Positions 52,993 to 61,521 of a stretch of 64,000 nt of DNA are shown here, in pieces. Under the pieces are notes generated by a model. The model was given only the letters and a program-made list of their open reading frames with translations. It did no database searches and was not told where the DNA came from. Made by a program: the position numbers and the translations under genes. The DNA comes from Gracilimonas halophila (lineage in GTDB: Bacteria; Bacteroidota; Rhodothermia; Balneolales; Balneolaceae): assembly GCF_042684365.1 (NCBI RefSeq), contig NZ_JBHULI010000002.1, positions 1-64,000 of the forward strand. The letters are read 5' to 3'. Position 1 is the stretch's first letter; each line of letters begins with the position of its first letter.

Positions 52993-53727
52993 TCAGATAG
53001 ACAATTCTTCTTTTGCTTTGTCAAAGAAAGATTGATCTACCACAATTCTTCCGCTGTTCTCATCTATGATTATCTTGTTCTTACGCCGAACTTCTACCTG
53101 AGTTTGTGGAGGCAGTGCCATACCTAAAGCAGCTCCGCGGTCCATGGCCACAACAGCCATTCCGTTATTCAGGCCATCACGCAAACGCTTGTAGCTTCTC
53201 ATATATCGGTCATCGATCTCTTCTTCAACTTCTTTGCGTCTTTTCAGTAATTCATCTTCTTCATCCTGAGTAGACTGAACCACCTTGTCGAGATTTTTAC
53301 TCTTCTCGTCATACATTTCCTGAGCTGCTTCCAGCTCTTCTTTGGCTTCTTCGAGCTCAGGTACTATTTCTTCTTTTCGTTTCTCGATCTCCTTCAGGCG
53401 AGATTCAGCATTTTCGATAACCTGTTTCTGAGCCTCAATTTCTTTAGTGAGAGCATCATATTCACGATTATTGCGAACACTAAGCTGCTGGTCTTCGTAT
53501 TTTTCTATCTTTTCTTTAGAACTTTGAAGATCAAGCTTAAGCTTATCGTATTCTACGGTGAGGTTTGTTTCTTCTTCTTCAAGGTTACTAAGACGTGCCT
53601 CTTTTCGGGCTATATCTGTTTCAAGATCAAGCACTTCTTCCGGAAGATCGCCTCTCAATTGTTTCAGCTCGTCTATTCGGCTGTCGATATATTGCAGATT
53701 CGCTAATTTTTGTAATACTTCGTTCAT
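52993..53727 (-). CDS. Coiled-coil protein of the C4 zinc-ribbon family, zinc site lost
   Basis: From the ATG at 53727 the protein has 244 residues. About residues 15-175 are an uninterrupted charged coiled coil (KEIEAQKQVIENAESRLKEI). The C-terminal part keeps the shape of the zf-RING_7-type ribbon (LPPQTQVEVRRKNKIIIDEN, SGRIVVD), but all four expected cysteines are replaced. It is 10 bases downstream of a Nif3-family gene and probably in the same operon; the two families often travel together. Function is unknown. The longer frame from 53778 would overlap the Nif3 gene and is rejected. Confidence 0.82.
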   Translation of the reverse strand: MNEVLQKLANLQYIDSRIDELKQLRGDLPEEVLDLETDIARKEARLSNLEEEETNLTVEYDKLKLDLQSSKEKIEKYEDQQLSVRNNREYDALTKEIEAQKQVIENAESRLKEIEKRKEEIVPELEEAKEELEAAQEMYDEKSKNLDKVVQSTQDEEDELLKRRKEVEEEIDDRYMRSYKRLRDGLNNGMAVVAMDRGAALGMALPPQTQVEVRRKNKIIIDENSGRIVVDQSFFDKAKEELSI

Positions 53728-53737
53728 GGAGTGAGGG

Positions 53738-54799
53738 TCAACTTGGTTGAATAGTTTTAGGTTCGGGATCCGATACATATACCTGCATCGGGTTAGTAAC
53801 CGTTCGGGTTACAGATACTTCAATTTCTTCAAAAGCTTCAGATAGTTCATTTTTTAAAGCTTCGGCAACAGGAAATTCACTTTCGTAATGGCCTACATCC
53901 ACCAATAGGAAATCATCCTTTTCGGTGAAGTAATCATGATATTTTATATCGGCTGTTACGAAAGCCTGAGCTCCGGATTGTATGGCTTTATCTTTCAGAA
54001 AAACTCCGGCTCCGCCACAAACTGCTACTTTTTCAATGCGATCCACATCACCGGAAAAACGGATCGCTTTTACACTCAGCGCTTTGGATACAAGGTGCAA
54101 AAATTCATTCTTTCCAATTCCATTATCAGGATATTCTCCAATTACTCCCATGCCAAAATTTTGAGAAGTGGAGGCAAGGTCTACAACCTGGAAACTACCT
54201 TCTTTCAGCATGCCTTCACTTTTTAAGGCTTTCTTCAATACCGAAACATTATGCTGGTCAATAATGGCTTCAAAACATTTCAATCCATCTTCCCGGCTTT
54301 TTACATCAAAATGGTGGGCTTCTTCTGCGGAATGGTAATTCAGAAGTTTTAGTACAGCGTCGCTGTCGTTATGGGAAGTGATCAACCTGATCTTTCGGCT
54401 GATAGAATAATTCTTGTCTAAAAACCTCAGATTGTCCAAGCCCAGAATATTCGCTAAAACAAAAGAAACACCGTCCAATGCAGCATCTAAGTTCGTGTGT
54501 GCAACCAACAAGCCTATGTCATTTTTGATCAGCTTGTATATTATTCGACCCTGTTCGTTGGTAGGGTTAATGCTTCCTATCTTACTAAAAATAAGGGGGT
54601 GATGAGCGACGATGAGTTCACAACCTTTTTCTATAGCTTCAGCTACAACGGCATCTGTCACATCAAGGCAGGTAAGAATGGAAGTGACATTGGCTTCGGG
54701 GTCTCCGACAAGCAATCCGACGTTATCGTAATCCATCTTCACTTTGGGCGGTGCCCACTGGTTTAGGAAGGTAGATATTTGTCGGATTCGAGTTGACAT
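53738..54799 (-). CDS. Nif3-like dinuclear metal centre hexameric protein
   Basis: The product has 353 residues, the long form with an inserted PII/CutA-like middle domain (about 135-230). Metal-site motifs are VAHHPLIF (about 65-72), VAHTNLDAA (about 98-106), FVTADIKYHDYF and the final DVGHYESEFPV. Nif3 proteins form toroid hexamers with two metals per subunit; the proposed GTP cyclohydrolase activity is not general. It is followed by the coiled-coil gene with a 10-base gap. Confidence 0.92.
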   Translation of the reverse strand: MSTRIRQISTFLNQWAPPKVKMDYDNVGLLVGDPEANVTSILTCLDVTDAVVAEAIEKGCELIVAHHPLIFSKIGSINPTNEQGRIIYKLIKNDIGLLVAHTNLDAALDGVSFVLANILGLDNLRFLDKNYSISRKIRLITSHNDSDAVLKLLNYHSAEEAHHFDVKSREDGLKCFEAIIDQHNVSVLKKALKSEGMLKEGSFQVVDLASTSQNFGMGVIGEYPDNGIGKNEFLHLVSKALSVKAIRFSGDVDRIEKVAVCGGAGVFLKDKAIQSGAQAFVTADIKYHDYFTEKDDFLLVDVGHYESEFPVAEALKNELSEAFEEIEVSVTRTVTNPMQVYVSDPEPKTIQPS

Positions 54800-54996
54800 G
54801 CTATCTATCCCCTCGTTTTTTTGAACCCGACTGTATCGTCGTAAGCGGAATTATGAATTTGGATCTTGTCAATCTCAATAAGTAACCATTAATTACAATG
54901 TCTTTAGAGCTTCCAAAAATAAGGCTTATTGATGAATGATAAAAGCTTATCTTATGGTTAATTGTATAGAATCTTCAAAAAATCTCTTTATTTGAT

Positions 54997-55701
54997 ATGA
55001 GTGACCAAGATATAGCACAAAATCTCACGTCCATTCAGCAAAAAATTGAACAAACCTGTACTTCTGCCGGTCGTGATCCAAAGGATGTTTCCCTGGTGGC
55101 AGTAAGTAAAACCAAACCTAATGAAGATATCCTGAAAGCCATTACAGCCGGTCAGCTCCATTTTGGAGAGAACCGGATGAAGGAACTTGAGGATAAAATG
55201 GCCTCCATCAAGAATGCCGATGTGGTATGGCATTTTATCGGCAACCTTCAAACCAATAAGATCAAATACATTGCGGATCGGGTGAACTGGATCCATTCCG
55301 TAGAAAAGGCGAAATATCTTAAGGAGATCAATAAAAGAGCAGGACAAGCCAATCGGGTTATAAATGCTCTTATACAGGTTAACATCAGTGATGAAAAGCA
55401 AAAAGGCGGCTGCAAACCAGAAGACCTTGCTTCCATCTTAGAGTCAGCACAAAACTACGATTTCGTAAAGGTAAAAGGCTTGATGGGCATGGCCACTTTT
55501 GTGGATGACCCTGAAGAGGTCCGCTCTGAGTTTAAATTACTGAAAGAGCTGTTTGACTCCCATCAAAAATACAATGAGGGAAGTGTTCAATTAGAACATC
55601 TATCTATGGGCATGACCAACGATATGAAAGTAGCCATTGAAGAAGGCTCCACCATGGTTCGAATTGGAAGTGCTATATTTGGTGAGCGCAACTATGACTA
55701 A
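54997..55701 (+). CDS. yggS: YggS-family pyridoxal phosphate homeostasis protein
   Basis: The product has 234 residues. It has the PLP lysine in VSLVAVSKTKPNEDILKAI (about K35), FGENRMKELEDKM, VWHFIGNLQTNKIKYI, and LSMGMTNDMKVAIEEGSTMV with RIGSAIFG at the end. YggS/PROSC proteins bind PLP and keep its level balanced without known catalysis. It starts a run of same-strand genes including two PspB-like proteins and a DivIVA-like protein, a neighbourhood reminiscent of yggS-divIVA clusters in other bacteria. Confidence 0.93.
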   Translation: MSDQDIAQNLTSIQQKIEQTCTSAGRDPKDVSLVAVSKTKPNEDILKAITAGQLHFGENRMKELEDKMASIKNADVVWHFIGNLQTNKIKYIADRVNWIHSVEKAKYLKEINKRAGQANRVINALIQVNISDEKQKGGCKPEDLASILESAQNYDFVKVKGLMGMATFVDDPEEVRSEFKLLKELFDSHQKYNEGSVQLEHLSMGMTNDMKVAIEEGSTMVRIGSAIFGERNYD

Positions 55702-55763
55702 TATGTTGCGTAATATTTTTTACTTAAATATTATCTGATTTAACTATAAACATTGAGGGCATT

Positions 55764-56075
55764 ATGTTTTTTGGACTTCCCTGGTTCGCAATAGTAGCAA
55801 TAGTAGCCATCGGCGGCGGCTTGATCTATGCTTATAAAGAAGAAGAATTAAAAATGGAGGGCAAGAGGTTAGCCAGCTCCCGTGAAATTCACGACCTTCG
55901 ACAGATCGTTCATAACCTTAAATCACGCATTGAAAATTTAGAAGCCATTGCCACTGAGGAGAAACTAAATTCATCCCGCAGACAAGCTAACCCTTTGCAG
56001 GATATAGAAATTGATGATGAAGTTGAAGAACATAATTCCGATAATTCAGCTGGAAGAAAAAGAAATCGAAATTAA
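55764..56075 (+). CDS. PspB-like membrane protein 1
   Basis: The product has 103 residues. One N-terminal helix (LPWFAIVAIVAIGGGLIYAY) is followed by a charged coiled coil with LRQIVHNLKSRIENLEAIAT and an acidic tail (DIEIDDEVEE). The layout matches PspB-type proteins of the phage-shock envelope response. It is followed after eleven bases by a second gene of the same design, so the pair probably arose by duplication. No PspA or PspC gene is adjacent. Confidence 0.7.
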   Translation: MFFGLPWFAIVAIVAIGGGLIYAYKEEELKMEGKRLASSREIHDLRQIVHNLKSRIENLEAIATEEKLNSSRRQANPLQDIEIDDEVEEHNSDNSAGRKRNRN

Positions 56076-56086
56076 TAGATAGATCA

Positions 56087-56440
56087 ATGTCAGGTGAAGA
56101 ATTTGTTATAGCAATGGTAGCCATCGTTGGCGGACTCGGCTTTGCGGGCTTCCTTTTTTGGAATATCTTCAGTTTGATCAGACAATGGATCAACAAAAAA
56201 AGCGGAAATTCGGATATCAATCCACAGTTTTTTAAAGCACTTGGAGAGTTCAAGAAAAATACCGAACGAAGAATTGCCAACCTTGAGACCATAGTCTCAG
56301 ACCTTGAAGAAGAACGATATCGGCTTGATGAAACTCATGATACTATGGGTGATATAGAAATAGAAGAGGAGGAAGTTCGTTCATCATCAAATAAAGGCAA
56401 AGACGATGATGGAAATCTACGCAACATGTTAAATGAATAA
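56087..56440 (+). CDS. PspB-like membrane protein 2
   Basis: The product has 117 residues. One N-terminal helix (FVIAMVAIVGGLGFAGFLFW) is followed by a helical part with FKKNTERRIANLETIVSDLE and an acidic DIEIEEEEV motif. The order of elements (helix, NLExI coil, DIEI acidic patch) is the same as in the preceding protein. The family tie to PspB is by layout only. The DivIVA-like gene follows 45 bases later. Confidence 0.68.
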   Translation: MSGEEFVIAMVAIVGGLGFAGFLFWNIFSLIRQWINKKSGNSDINPQFFKALGEFKKNTERRIANLETIVSDLEEERYRLDETHDTMGDIEIEEEEVRSSSNKGKDDDGNLRNMLNE

Positions 56441-56485
56441 CTGTTATTTTATATAAGCTTTAAGGACGACTAAAAACACTTATTT

Positions 56486-57136
56486 ATGAAACTCACTCCG
56501 CTTGAAATAAAACAACAGACATTTGAAAAAGGGTTGCGTGGATATGACACAGCCGATGTTCAGGCTTTTCTAACATTGGTTTCTAACGAATTCGAGCATC
56601 TGCTGAATAAGAATAAAGAACTTGAACAAGAAATCGATAAACTTACCGAGCGCGTCAAGCATTATGAGCGCGTAGAAGATGCCCTTCACGAAACACTCCA
56701 AACAGCTAAAGAGTCGATGGAGCAAAAAGTTTCCGGTGCGCGACAGGAAGCCAAGAATACGCTCGAAAAAGCTGAAATGGAGGCCGATGCTATTATAAAA
56801 GAAGCTAACCACAATCGGCAACAGATCCGCCAAAGTATCTTAAGGTTGCTTGACCGACGAGAAGAGATCATAAATGGGATCACGTCTTATCTGGAGAATA
56901 CTAAAAACTCTGTAGAACAATTTGGTAAGGATGAGATGGAAGTCTTCAATCTTCCCAAGGAAGAAAACCTAGACGAAGCTATTAAGAACACTCCAAAGAA
57001 ATCCACCAAGTTTATCCTTGATGAAAATGCAGATGGTGACGGTGAACAAGCTTCTGAAGCAATCAATGAAGATGAAGACCATGCTTTCCCTCCAGGCAGT
57101 GATCGCCTTGATGACATTTTAGATGAAATAGATTAG
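56486..57136 (+). CDS. DivIVA-domain protein
   Basis: The product has 216 residues. It begins KLTPLEIKQQTFEKGLRGYD, the lipid-binding DivIVA start, then DTADVQAFLTLVSNEFEHLL, followed by a coiled coil (about 30-145) and an acidic C-terminal region. DivIVA-family proteins sense membrane curvature and recruit partners to the septum or pole; GpsB-like roles are also possible. Its place after yggS and two PspB-like genes suggests a cell-envelope or division unit. Confidence 0.88.
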   Translation: MKLTPLEIKQQTFEKGLRGYDTADVQAFLTLVSNEFEHLLNKNKELEQEIDKLTERVKHYERVEDALHETLQTAKESMEQKVSGARQEAKNTLEKAEMEADAIIKEANHNRQQIRQSILRLLDRREEIINGITSYLENTKNSVEQFGKDEMEVFNLPKEENLDEAIKNTPKKSTKFILDENADGDGEQASEAINEDEDHAFPPGSDRLDDILDEID

Positions 57137-57189
57137 TCTTTGGCGTATTTTTGATTTCGTAATTTTCACATCTTCTATACATTACTTTT

Positions 57190-58026
57190 ATGAAATACGA
57201 CACGGTTGATGAGTTTCGTGCAAAGCGCGATGAAGCAGTAAACTTTATTTTAGCAGAAACTAATTTTCAGCCGGAGTATTTATTAATCCTCGGCACTGGT
57301 TTAGGACAACTTGCCGATGAGATCGAAACCGAGCATATCATTAGCTACAGTGACATACCCCATTTCCCAGTATCGACTGTCGAAAGTCATGCAGGTAAAT
57401 TGATCTTTGGAAAATTAGGAGGTAAACAAGTCGTAGCCATGCAGGGTCGTTTTCATTTCTATGAAGGCTATATCATGCAACAGATCGCCTTTCCTGTACG
57501 AGTGGCAAAAGCGATCGGCGCACAAACATTGTTGGTCAGTAATGCTTGCGGCGGGCTGAACCCAAATTACAGCCGGGGAGATATCATGCTGATCACTGAT
57601 CATATCAACTTCCTTGGAGATAATCCGCTGATGGGCCCTAATGATGACGAACTTGGACCCCGATTCCCTGATATGAGTGAGCCCTATACTGAGCGATTGC
57701 TGGAATTAGCAGAAAATGTAGCGCTTGAGAATTCCATAAAATTGCATCAGGGTGTTTATTTAGCCGCTACCGGACCTATGCTCGAAACCAAAGCCGAATA
57801 CCGATACATGCGCTTGTTAGGAGCCGATGTTGTTGGGATGAGCACCGTGCCTGAAGTTATTTCAGCTGTACATATGGGGATGGATGTGTTGGGAATCTCA
57901 GTGATTACCGACGAATGTTTCCCCGATGCACTTGAACCGGTGGATATAGAGGATGTTTTGGCTGCTGCAGCCATGGCAGAGCCCAAAATGACCCAGGTAA
58001 TTATTAATGTTTTGGAACGCTTATAA
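57190..58026 (+). CDS. Purine-nucleoside phosphorylase (trimeric type)
   Basis: The product has 278 residues. It shows LILGTGLGQLADEIE (about 32-46), VESHAGKLIFGKLGGKQVVA, MQGRFHFYEGY for phosphate binding, LLVSNACGGLNPNYSRGDIM, the conserved GVYLAATGPMLETKAEYRYM and VVGMSTVPEVISAVHMGMDV. It cleaves purine (deoxy)nucleosides with phosphate into base and sugar-1-phosphate in salvage. It is the last gene of the same-strand run that starts with yggS and is 53 bases from the DivIVA gene. Confidence 0.93.
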   Translation: MKYDTVDEFRAKRDEAVNFILAETNFQPEYLLILGTGLGQLADEIETEHIISYSDIPHFPVSTVESHAGKLIFGKLGGKQVVAMQGRFHFYEGYIMQQIAFPVRVAKAIGAQTLLVSNACGGLNPNYSRGDIMLITDHINFLGDNPLMGPNDDELGPRFPDMSEPYTERLLELAENVALENSIKLHQGVYLAATGPMLETKAEYRYMRLLGADVVGMSTVPEVISAVHMGMDVLGISVITDECFPDALEPVDIEDVLAAAAMAEPKMTQVIINVLERL

Positions 58027-58126
58027 CAACTTTTTATCCACAAAAAGCGTTACTTTTCCACAAAGTATTGCATTACTTCTGACAATTTCTTTTTTATAAT
58101 AAACACCAACCAATAGCCTGCCTTAT

Positions 58127-58918
58127 ATGCACATGCATTTTGATGGATTCGATGACGAACAGTGGGACGAATTCAAGTGGGAGTCTCACCTAAATGAAGT
58201 TGAAAAAAAGAGCGAGCAACTTCGAAAGTTTATCGCTTCTGACCATAAAGGTAATACTCCTCGATGGATCACTTTGCTTCAGGAAAGCCAAAATGAAGAC
58301 GATGCCTTTGAAGCATATGTGGAAGAAGAATTGCTAATGGATGAAGCTTACTTCCCGGAAGACGAAGATGATTGGGACGATGAAGATGATGAAGATTGGG
58401 ATGACGAGGACTTTCTTTTTGGCTTATCTGAAGACAGCTACCTGGATATGAACCAGAATGAAGATGATTTTGATGATTTTGACAAAGGAGAAGAGTGGAA
58501 AAGCCTGAGCGATGATTACCTCTATTCTGATTACGGAGAGTTAGACAATCTTGATATATATCTGGATGCTAAAGACCTCGCTGTAGATATTTTACGGTGG
58601 GCTGAATCGATCCCACAAAAAATTCAAACCCCTGAGTTTGAAGAATTTGTTGAAGAGTCTCTGAAGATAGGGGCCAAAATTGCCGGTGGTCATTCTTTTG
58701 GTTTTGAGCAGGAATATATCGGAGCCAATATTGCCTACTCCAAGAAGTCACTGAATTGCGCAAACCATGCTTTGGAGTTGCTCCAAGGGTTTAAGAAAAC
58801 AGGATACTTCACCAAAAAACAATATCAAGAGCTGCACTCCCGTCTTTTTGAACTCCGAAATGATATCGGGATCTATATTCAGGAATTGCGTGATCAGTTT
58901 CGAATGGGGTTAGAATAA
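58127..58918 (+). CDS. Acidic protein of unknown function
   Basis: The product has 263 residues. Residues about 78-130 are almost wholly Asp, Glu and Trp/Phe (DDWDDEDDEDWDDEDFLFGL). The flanking parts are helical and look folded (IPQKIQTPEFEEFVEESLKI, YSKKSLNCANHALELLQGFK). No signal peptide is present. I do not recognise a family beyond similar proteins in related genomes. It is followed by a strong perfect hairpin and converges on the isoaspartyl peptidase gene. Confidence 0.65.
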   Translation: MHMHFDGFDDEQWDEFKWESHLNEVEKKSEQLRKFIASDHKGNTPRWITLLQESQNEDDAFEAYVEEELLMDEAYFPEDEDDWDDEDDEDWDDEDFLFGLSEDSYLDMNQNEDDFDDFDKGEEWKSLSDDYLYSDYGELDNLDIYLDAKDLAVDILRWAESIPQKIQTPEFEEFVEESLKIGAKIAGGHSFGFEQEYIGANIAYSKKSLNCANHALELLQGFKKTGYFTKKQYQELHSRLFELRNDIGIYIQELRDQFRMGLE

Positions 58919-58929
58919 AACAGTGTTTT

Positions 58930-58972
58930 GGTGTTACGGTGTTTTAGATAATGAATAAAACACCGTAACACC
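58930..58972. terminator. Perfect 17-bp hairpin, intergenic repeat copy B (bidirectional terminator)
   Basis: GGTGTTACGGTGTTTTA (58930-58946) pairs perfectly with its complement (58956-58972) around a nine-base loop. It lies between convergent genes and each arm ends in A/T, so it can stop transcription from both sides. The arm GGTGTTACGGTGTT and the following ACACCATCGCAC are shared with the palindrome at 28.55 kb. Confidence 0.85.
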
Positions 58973-58991
58973 ATCGCACCTTAACACTCTA

Positions 58992-60014
58992 CTACTCCCA
59001 GATTCCAACTTCTTTATTTCCATCAGAGTCCGTTGCAGCGCGAAACATAGAGCCTGTGTTCGTTTTCATCGAAAAATTACCATACTTATCTACTGCAATG
59101 AAACCTGCATCACCCGGCTCAAGTACATCGTCCACCAGGTAGTCCATGGATTGTTGAAGAGTAGCATTTTTAAACTGCATATAAGAAGCGAGTGTATGTG
59201 CCGAAACATTCAACATGATCTTTTCTCCCCACCCCGTTGCCGAAACAGCAACCAAGTCATTTGCATAAGTGCCGGAACCGATAATGGGCACATCTCCTAC
59301 CCTTCCGAATTTCTTATTGGTCATACCACCTGTTGAAGTAGCTGCTGCCAGGTTGCCGTCTTTATCTTTGGCAACTGCACCAACCGTACCGTATTTCCAG
59401 GCCTTCTCTTCATCGGTCTGGATCATATTAAAAGACTCTTCCTCTTCTTGCTCAAGAGCTCTTTGTAAAGACTCATATCTCCTTTCGGTATAGAAATAGG
59501 AAGGATCAACCCGTTCTACATCTACCTGATCAGCAAAAGTCTCAGCCCCGGCCGCTGAGAAAAATACATGCTCTGATTCCGTCATTACTTTTCGGGCCAG
59601 CGAGATCGGGTTTTTGACTGTTGTAACGCCCGTAATAGCACCGGCATTCAACGTTGTGCCATCCATAATAGCTGCATCCAGCTCATTTTTTCCTTCAGCA
59701 GTAAAAACAGCTCCTTTACCTGCATTGAATAGCTCATTATCCTCAAGATAGTTTACCGTTTTTTCAATGGCATCCAAGGCAGAACCTCCATTTTCCAGGA
59801 TCTCTGCGCCTATAGCAAGTGCTTCTTCCAACGATTCCATATATGCCTGCTTACGATCTTCCGGCATATCTTTAGAAACATAACCTGCACCGCCATGCAA
59901 GGCAATGGACCATTCTTTTTCATCCTGAGGAGGTCGCTCCATCTCATGGTTTGGCTGACAAGCAGTCAATGCTATTAATAATAGTGTGGTAACAAAAGTA
60001 GTTAGGTATTTCAT
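58992..60014 (-). CDS. Isoaspartyl peptidase/L-asparaginase, lipoprotein
   Basis: From the ATG at 60014 the protein has 340 residues. A lipoprotein signal (LLLIALTAC) is followed by ALHGGAGYV, ENGGSALDAIEKTVNYLEDN, FNAGKGAVFTAEGKNELDAA and the autocleavage site YGTVGAVAKDKDGNLAAATS with the nucleophilic Thr, then GGMTNKKFGRVGDVPIIGSG. It is an N-terminal nucleophile hydrolase that cleaves itself into two chains and acts on isoaspartyl peptides or asparagine; here it would face the periplasm. In-frame upstream ATGs at 60020 and 60062 are less likely. Confidence 0.92.
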   Translation of the reverse strand: MKYLTTFVTTLLLIALTACQPNHEMERPPQDEKEWSIALHGGAGYVSKDMPEDRKQAYMESLEEALAIGAEILENGGSALDAIEKTVNYLEDNELFNAGKGAVFTAEGKNELDAAIMDGTTLNAGAITGVTTVKNPISLARKVMTESEHVFFSAAGAETFADQVDVERVDPSYFYTERRYESLQRALEQEEEESFNMIQTDEEKAWKYGTVGAVAKDKDGNLAAATSTGGMTNKKFGRVGDVPIIGSGTYANDLVAVSATGWGEKIMLNVSAHTLASYMQFKNATLQQSMDYLVDDVLEPGDAGFIAVDKYGNFSMKTNTGSMFRAATDSDGNKEVGIWE

Positions 60015-60206
60015 AGTCATAATTTTTTTGGTTCGACTGATTATACTACTCAATTTCACCATATTAAAGTTTTGTATATAGATTTACTGATTTTAGCAGC
60101 CTATGATCTCATTCATCCAGAAAACAGCGCTGTTCATCGAATAAATTATTATCCGGTTTAATAGTCACGTTTCTTTCTTCCGAAACCTTAACTAATGATA
60201 CATATC

Positions 60207-60857
60207 ATGAAACGTAAAATTTCTATTTTCGCTGTTTTAATTTTACCACTAGTATTAAGCGGATGCTTTCTAAAGTCAGTCCATCCTTTGGTCTCTGACA
60301 AAGAGACCATTGAACTGCCCGGAATTTCAGGGACCTGGGGAAATGGAGACGAAAGATTCACATTTATTAAAGAAGGTGAATTTGACGATCTTTCTTTTAA
60401 CGGTATAGGAGGACAAGATTTGGATATAACCATGACTGATACCGGAACTGACTCATCCGGAAACCTCTTTCGTTACTTTGTGATCTACGAAGATCTAAAT
60501 GATGAACAACCTGACAGCTCCTATTTTTTAGGAAAGTTTGTACAGCTTGATGAGGATTATTATTTAGATCTTTATCCATTCGATGTTTTTGATGTTGACT
60601 TCAGGTCCAGCCATTTGTTACCTGTTCATACCTTCTCGAAAATTGATCTTGAAGAAGATTCCATTTCTATTAACTTGTTTCGGGATTCGTGGATAGAAGA
60701 TCAGATTCGGGATAACAGAGTCCGTATTAAACATGAAAAACTAGAAGAAGGTATTTTGATCACAGCTTCTACCGAAGAGTTACAGCAATTCATCAAAAAG
60801 TACGGCAATGTAACTGAAGCCTACCGGGATCCCATCACTTTAAATCGAGTTGACTAA
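60207..60857 (+). CDS. Lipoprotein of unknown function
   Basis: From the ATG at 60207 the protein has 216 residues with a lipoprotein signal ending VLSGCF. The mature part begins LKSVHPLVSDKETIELPGIS and contains alternating strands (YEDLNDEQPDSSYFLGKFVQ, LDEDYYLDLYPFD), suggesting a beta-rich fold. I do not recognise a named family. The truncated kinase gene starts one base after the stop, so the two were cotranscribed. Confidence 0.65.
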   Translation: MKRKISIFAVLILPLVLSGCFLKSVHPLVSDKETIELPGISGTWGNGDERFTFIKEGEFDDLSFNGIGGQDLDITMTDTGTDSSGNLFRYFVIYEDLNDEQPDSSYFLGKFVQLDEDYYLDLYPFDVFDVDFRSSHLLPVHTFSKIDLEEDSISINLFRDSWIEDQIRDNRVRIKHEKLEEGILITASTEELQQFIKKYGNVTEAYRDPITLNRVD

Positions 60858-60858
60858 C

Positions 60859-61494
60859 ATGAAGTTTCCCAGGATCGATCTAAAAAAACTCCTCTTATAT
60901 CTCCTGTTTTGGGGAGTTTTTTTCTATGCCGGATTAGAATTTTTCAGCAGAACTGAAGAAATTCGTGTTATCGATGTAATCTATACTTTGAATTTCTTAC
61001 TTCCCTTTGTCTTTGTTGTATCTGTTCATGCTTTCCATCTGGTTCCAAATTATTTAGCAAAGTCTATGTTTTGGGCCTATGGACTAACGCTGGTCTGTCT
61101 TTTAGGAACTGTTTACCCGATCTATAATTTTTCATTCCTTTTACTTTCTGAATGGCTTTTCCCCGGCTATTATTTAGTAGGTACATATACTCCATTTGAA
61201 GTAATAGGCTTTGCTCTTTTCTTTTTGCTGATCAGTTCTTCTCTTGAATTTGCACGCAGCTGGTTTGATGGCCTTCGTGCTAAGACAAGAATTTCCGAGC
61301 TTGAAAATGAAAAGATCGCTACGGAATTAAAAGCCCTACGCGCACAGGTAAACCCTCATTTCCTCTTCAATTCTCTGAATACTATTTATAGTGAAGCGTT
61401 GAAGAAATCTGATGAAGCCATAGAAACTTTAAATAATCTATCACAATCACTTTTTAACTTTATTGAAGAAGGAGAAGGAAATAATAACTGGTAA
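60859..61494 (+). pseudogene. LytS-type sensor histidine kinase, truncated before the ATPase domain
   Basis: The product has 211 residues. Four hydrophobic segments (about 10-25, 35-60, 70-95 and 105-130) are followed by the His_kinase domain with H167 in ALRAQVNPHFLFNSLNTIYS and ALKKSDEAIETLNNLSQSLF. After FIEEGEGN the family sequence ends and a TAA follows. The ATP-binding domain (about 130 residues in relatives) is missing. The break is about 25 bases from the end of the restriction island, so insertion of the island is the likely cause. The LytTR response regulator expected downstream is also absent. Confidence 0.8.
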
Positions 61495-61521
61495 ATCAGC
61501 TACTAAAATTAAGAGAATTCA
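61495..61521. other. Junction between the chromosome and the type I restriction island
   Basis: This 27-base segment separates the end of the truncated kinase frame (plus strand) from the end of the half HsdS frame (minus strand). Both reading frames lose family similarity at this point. No direct repeat or tRNA end is recognisable on this side, and the far border is outside the window. Confidence 0.55.
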
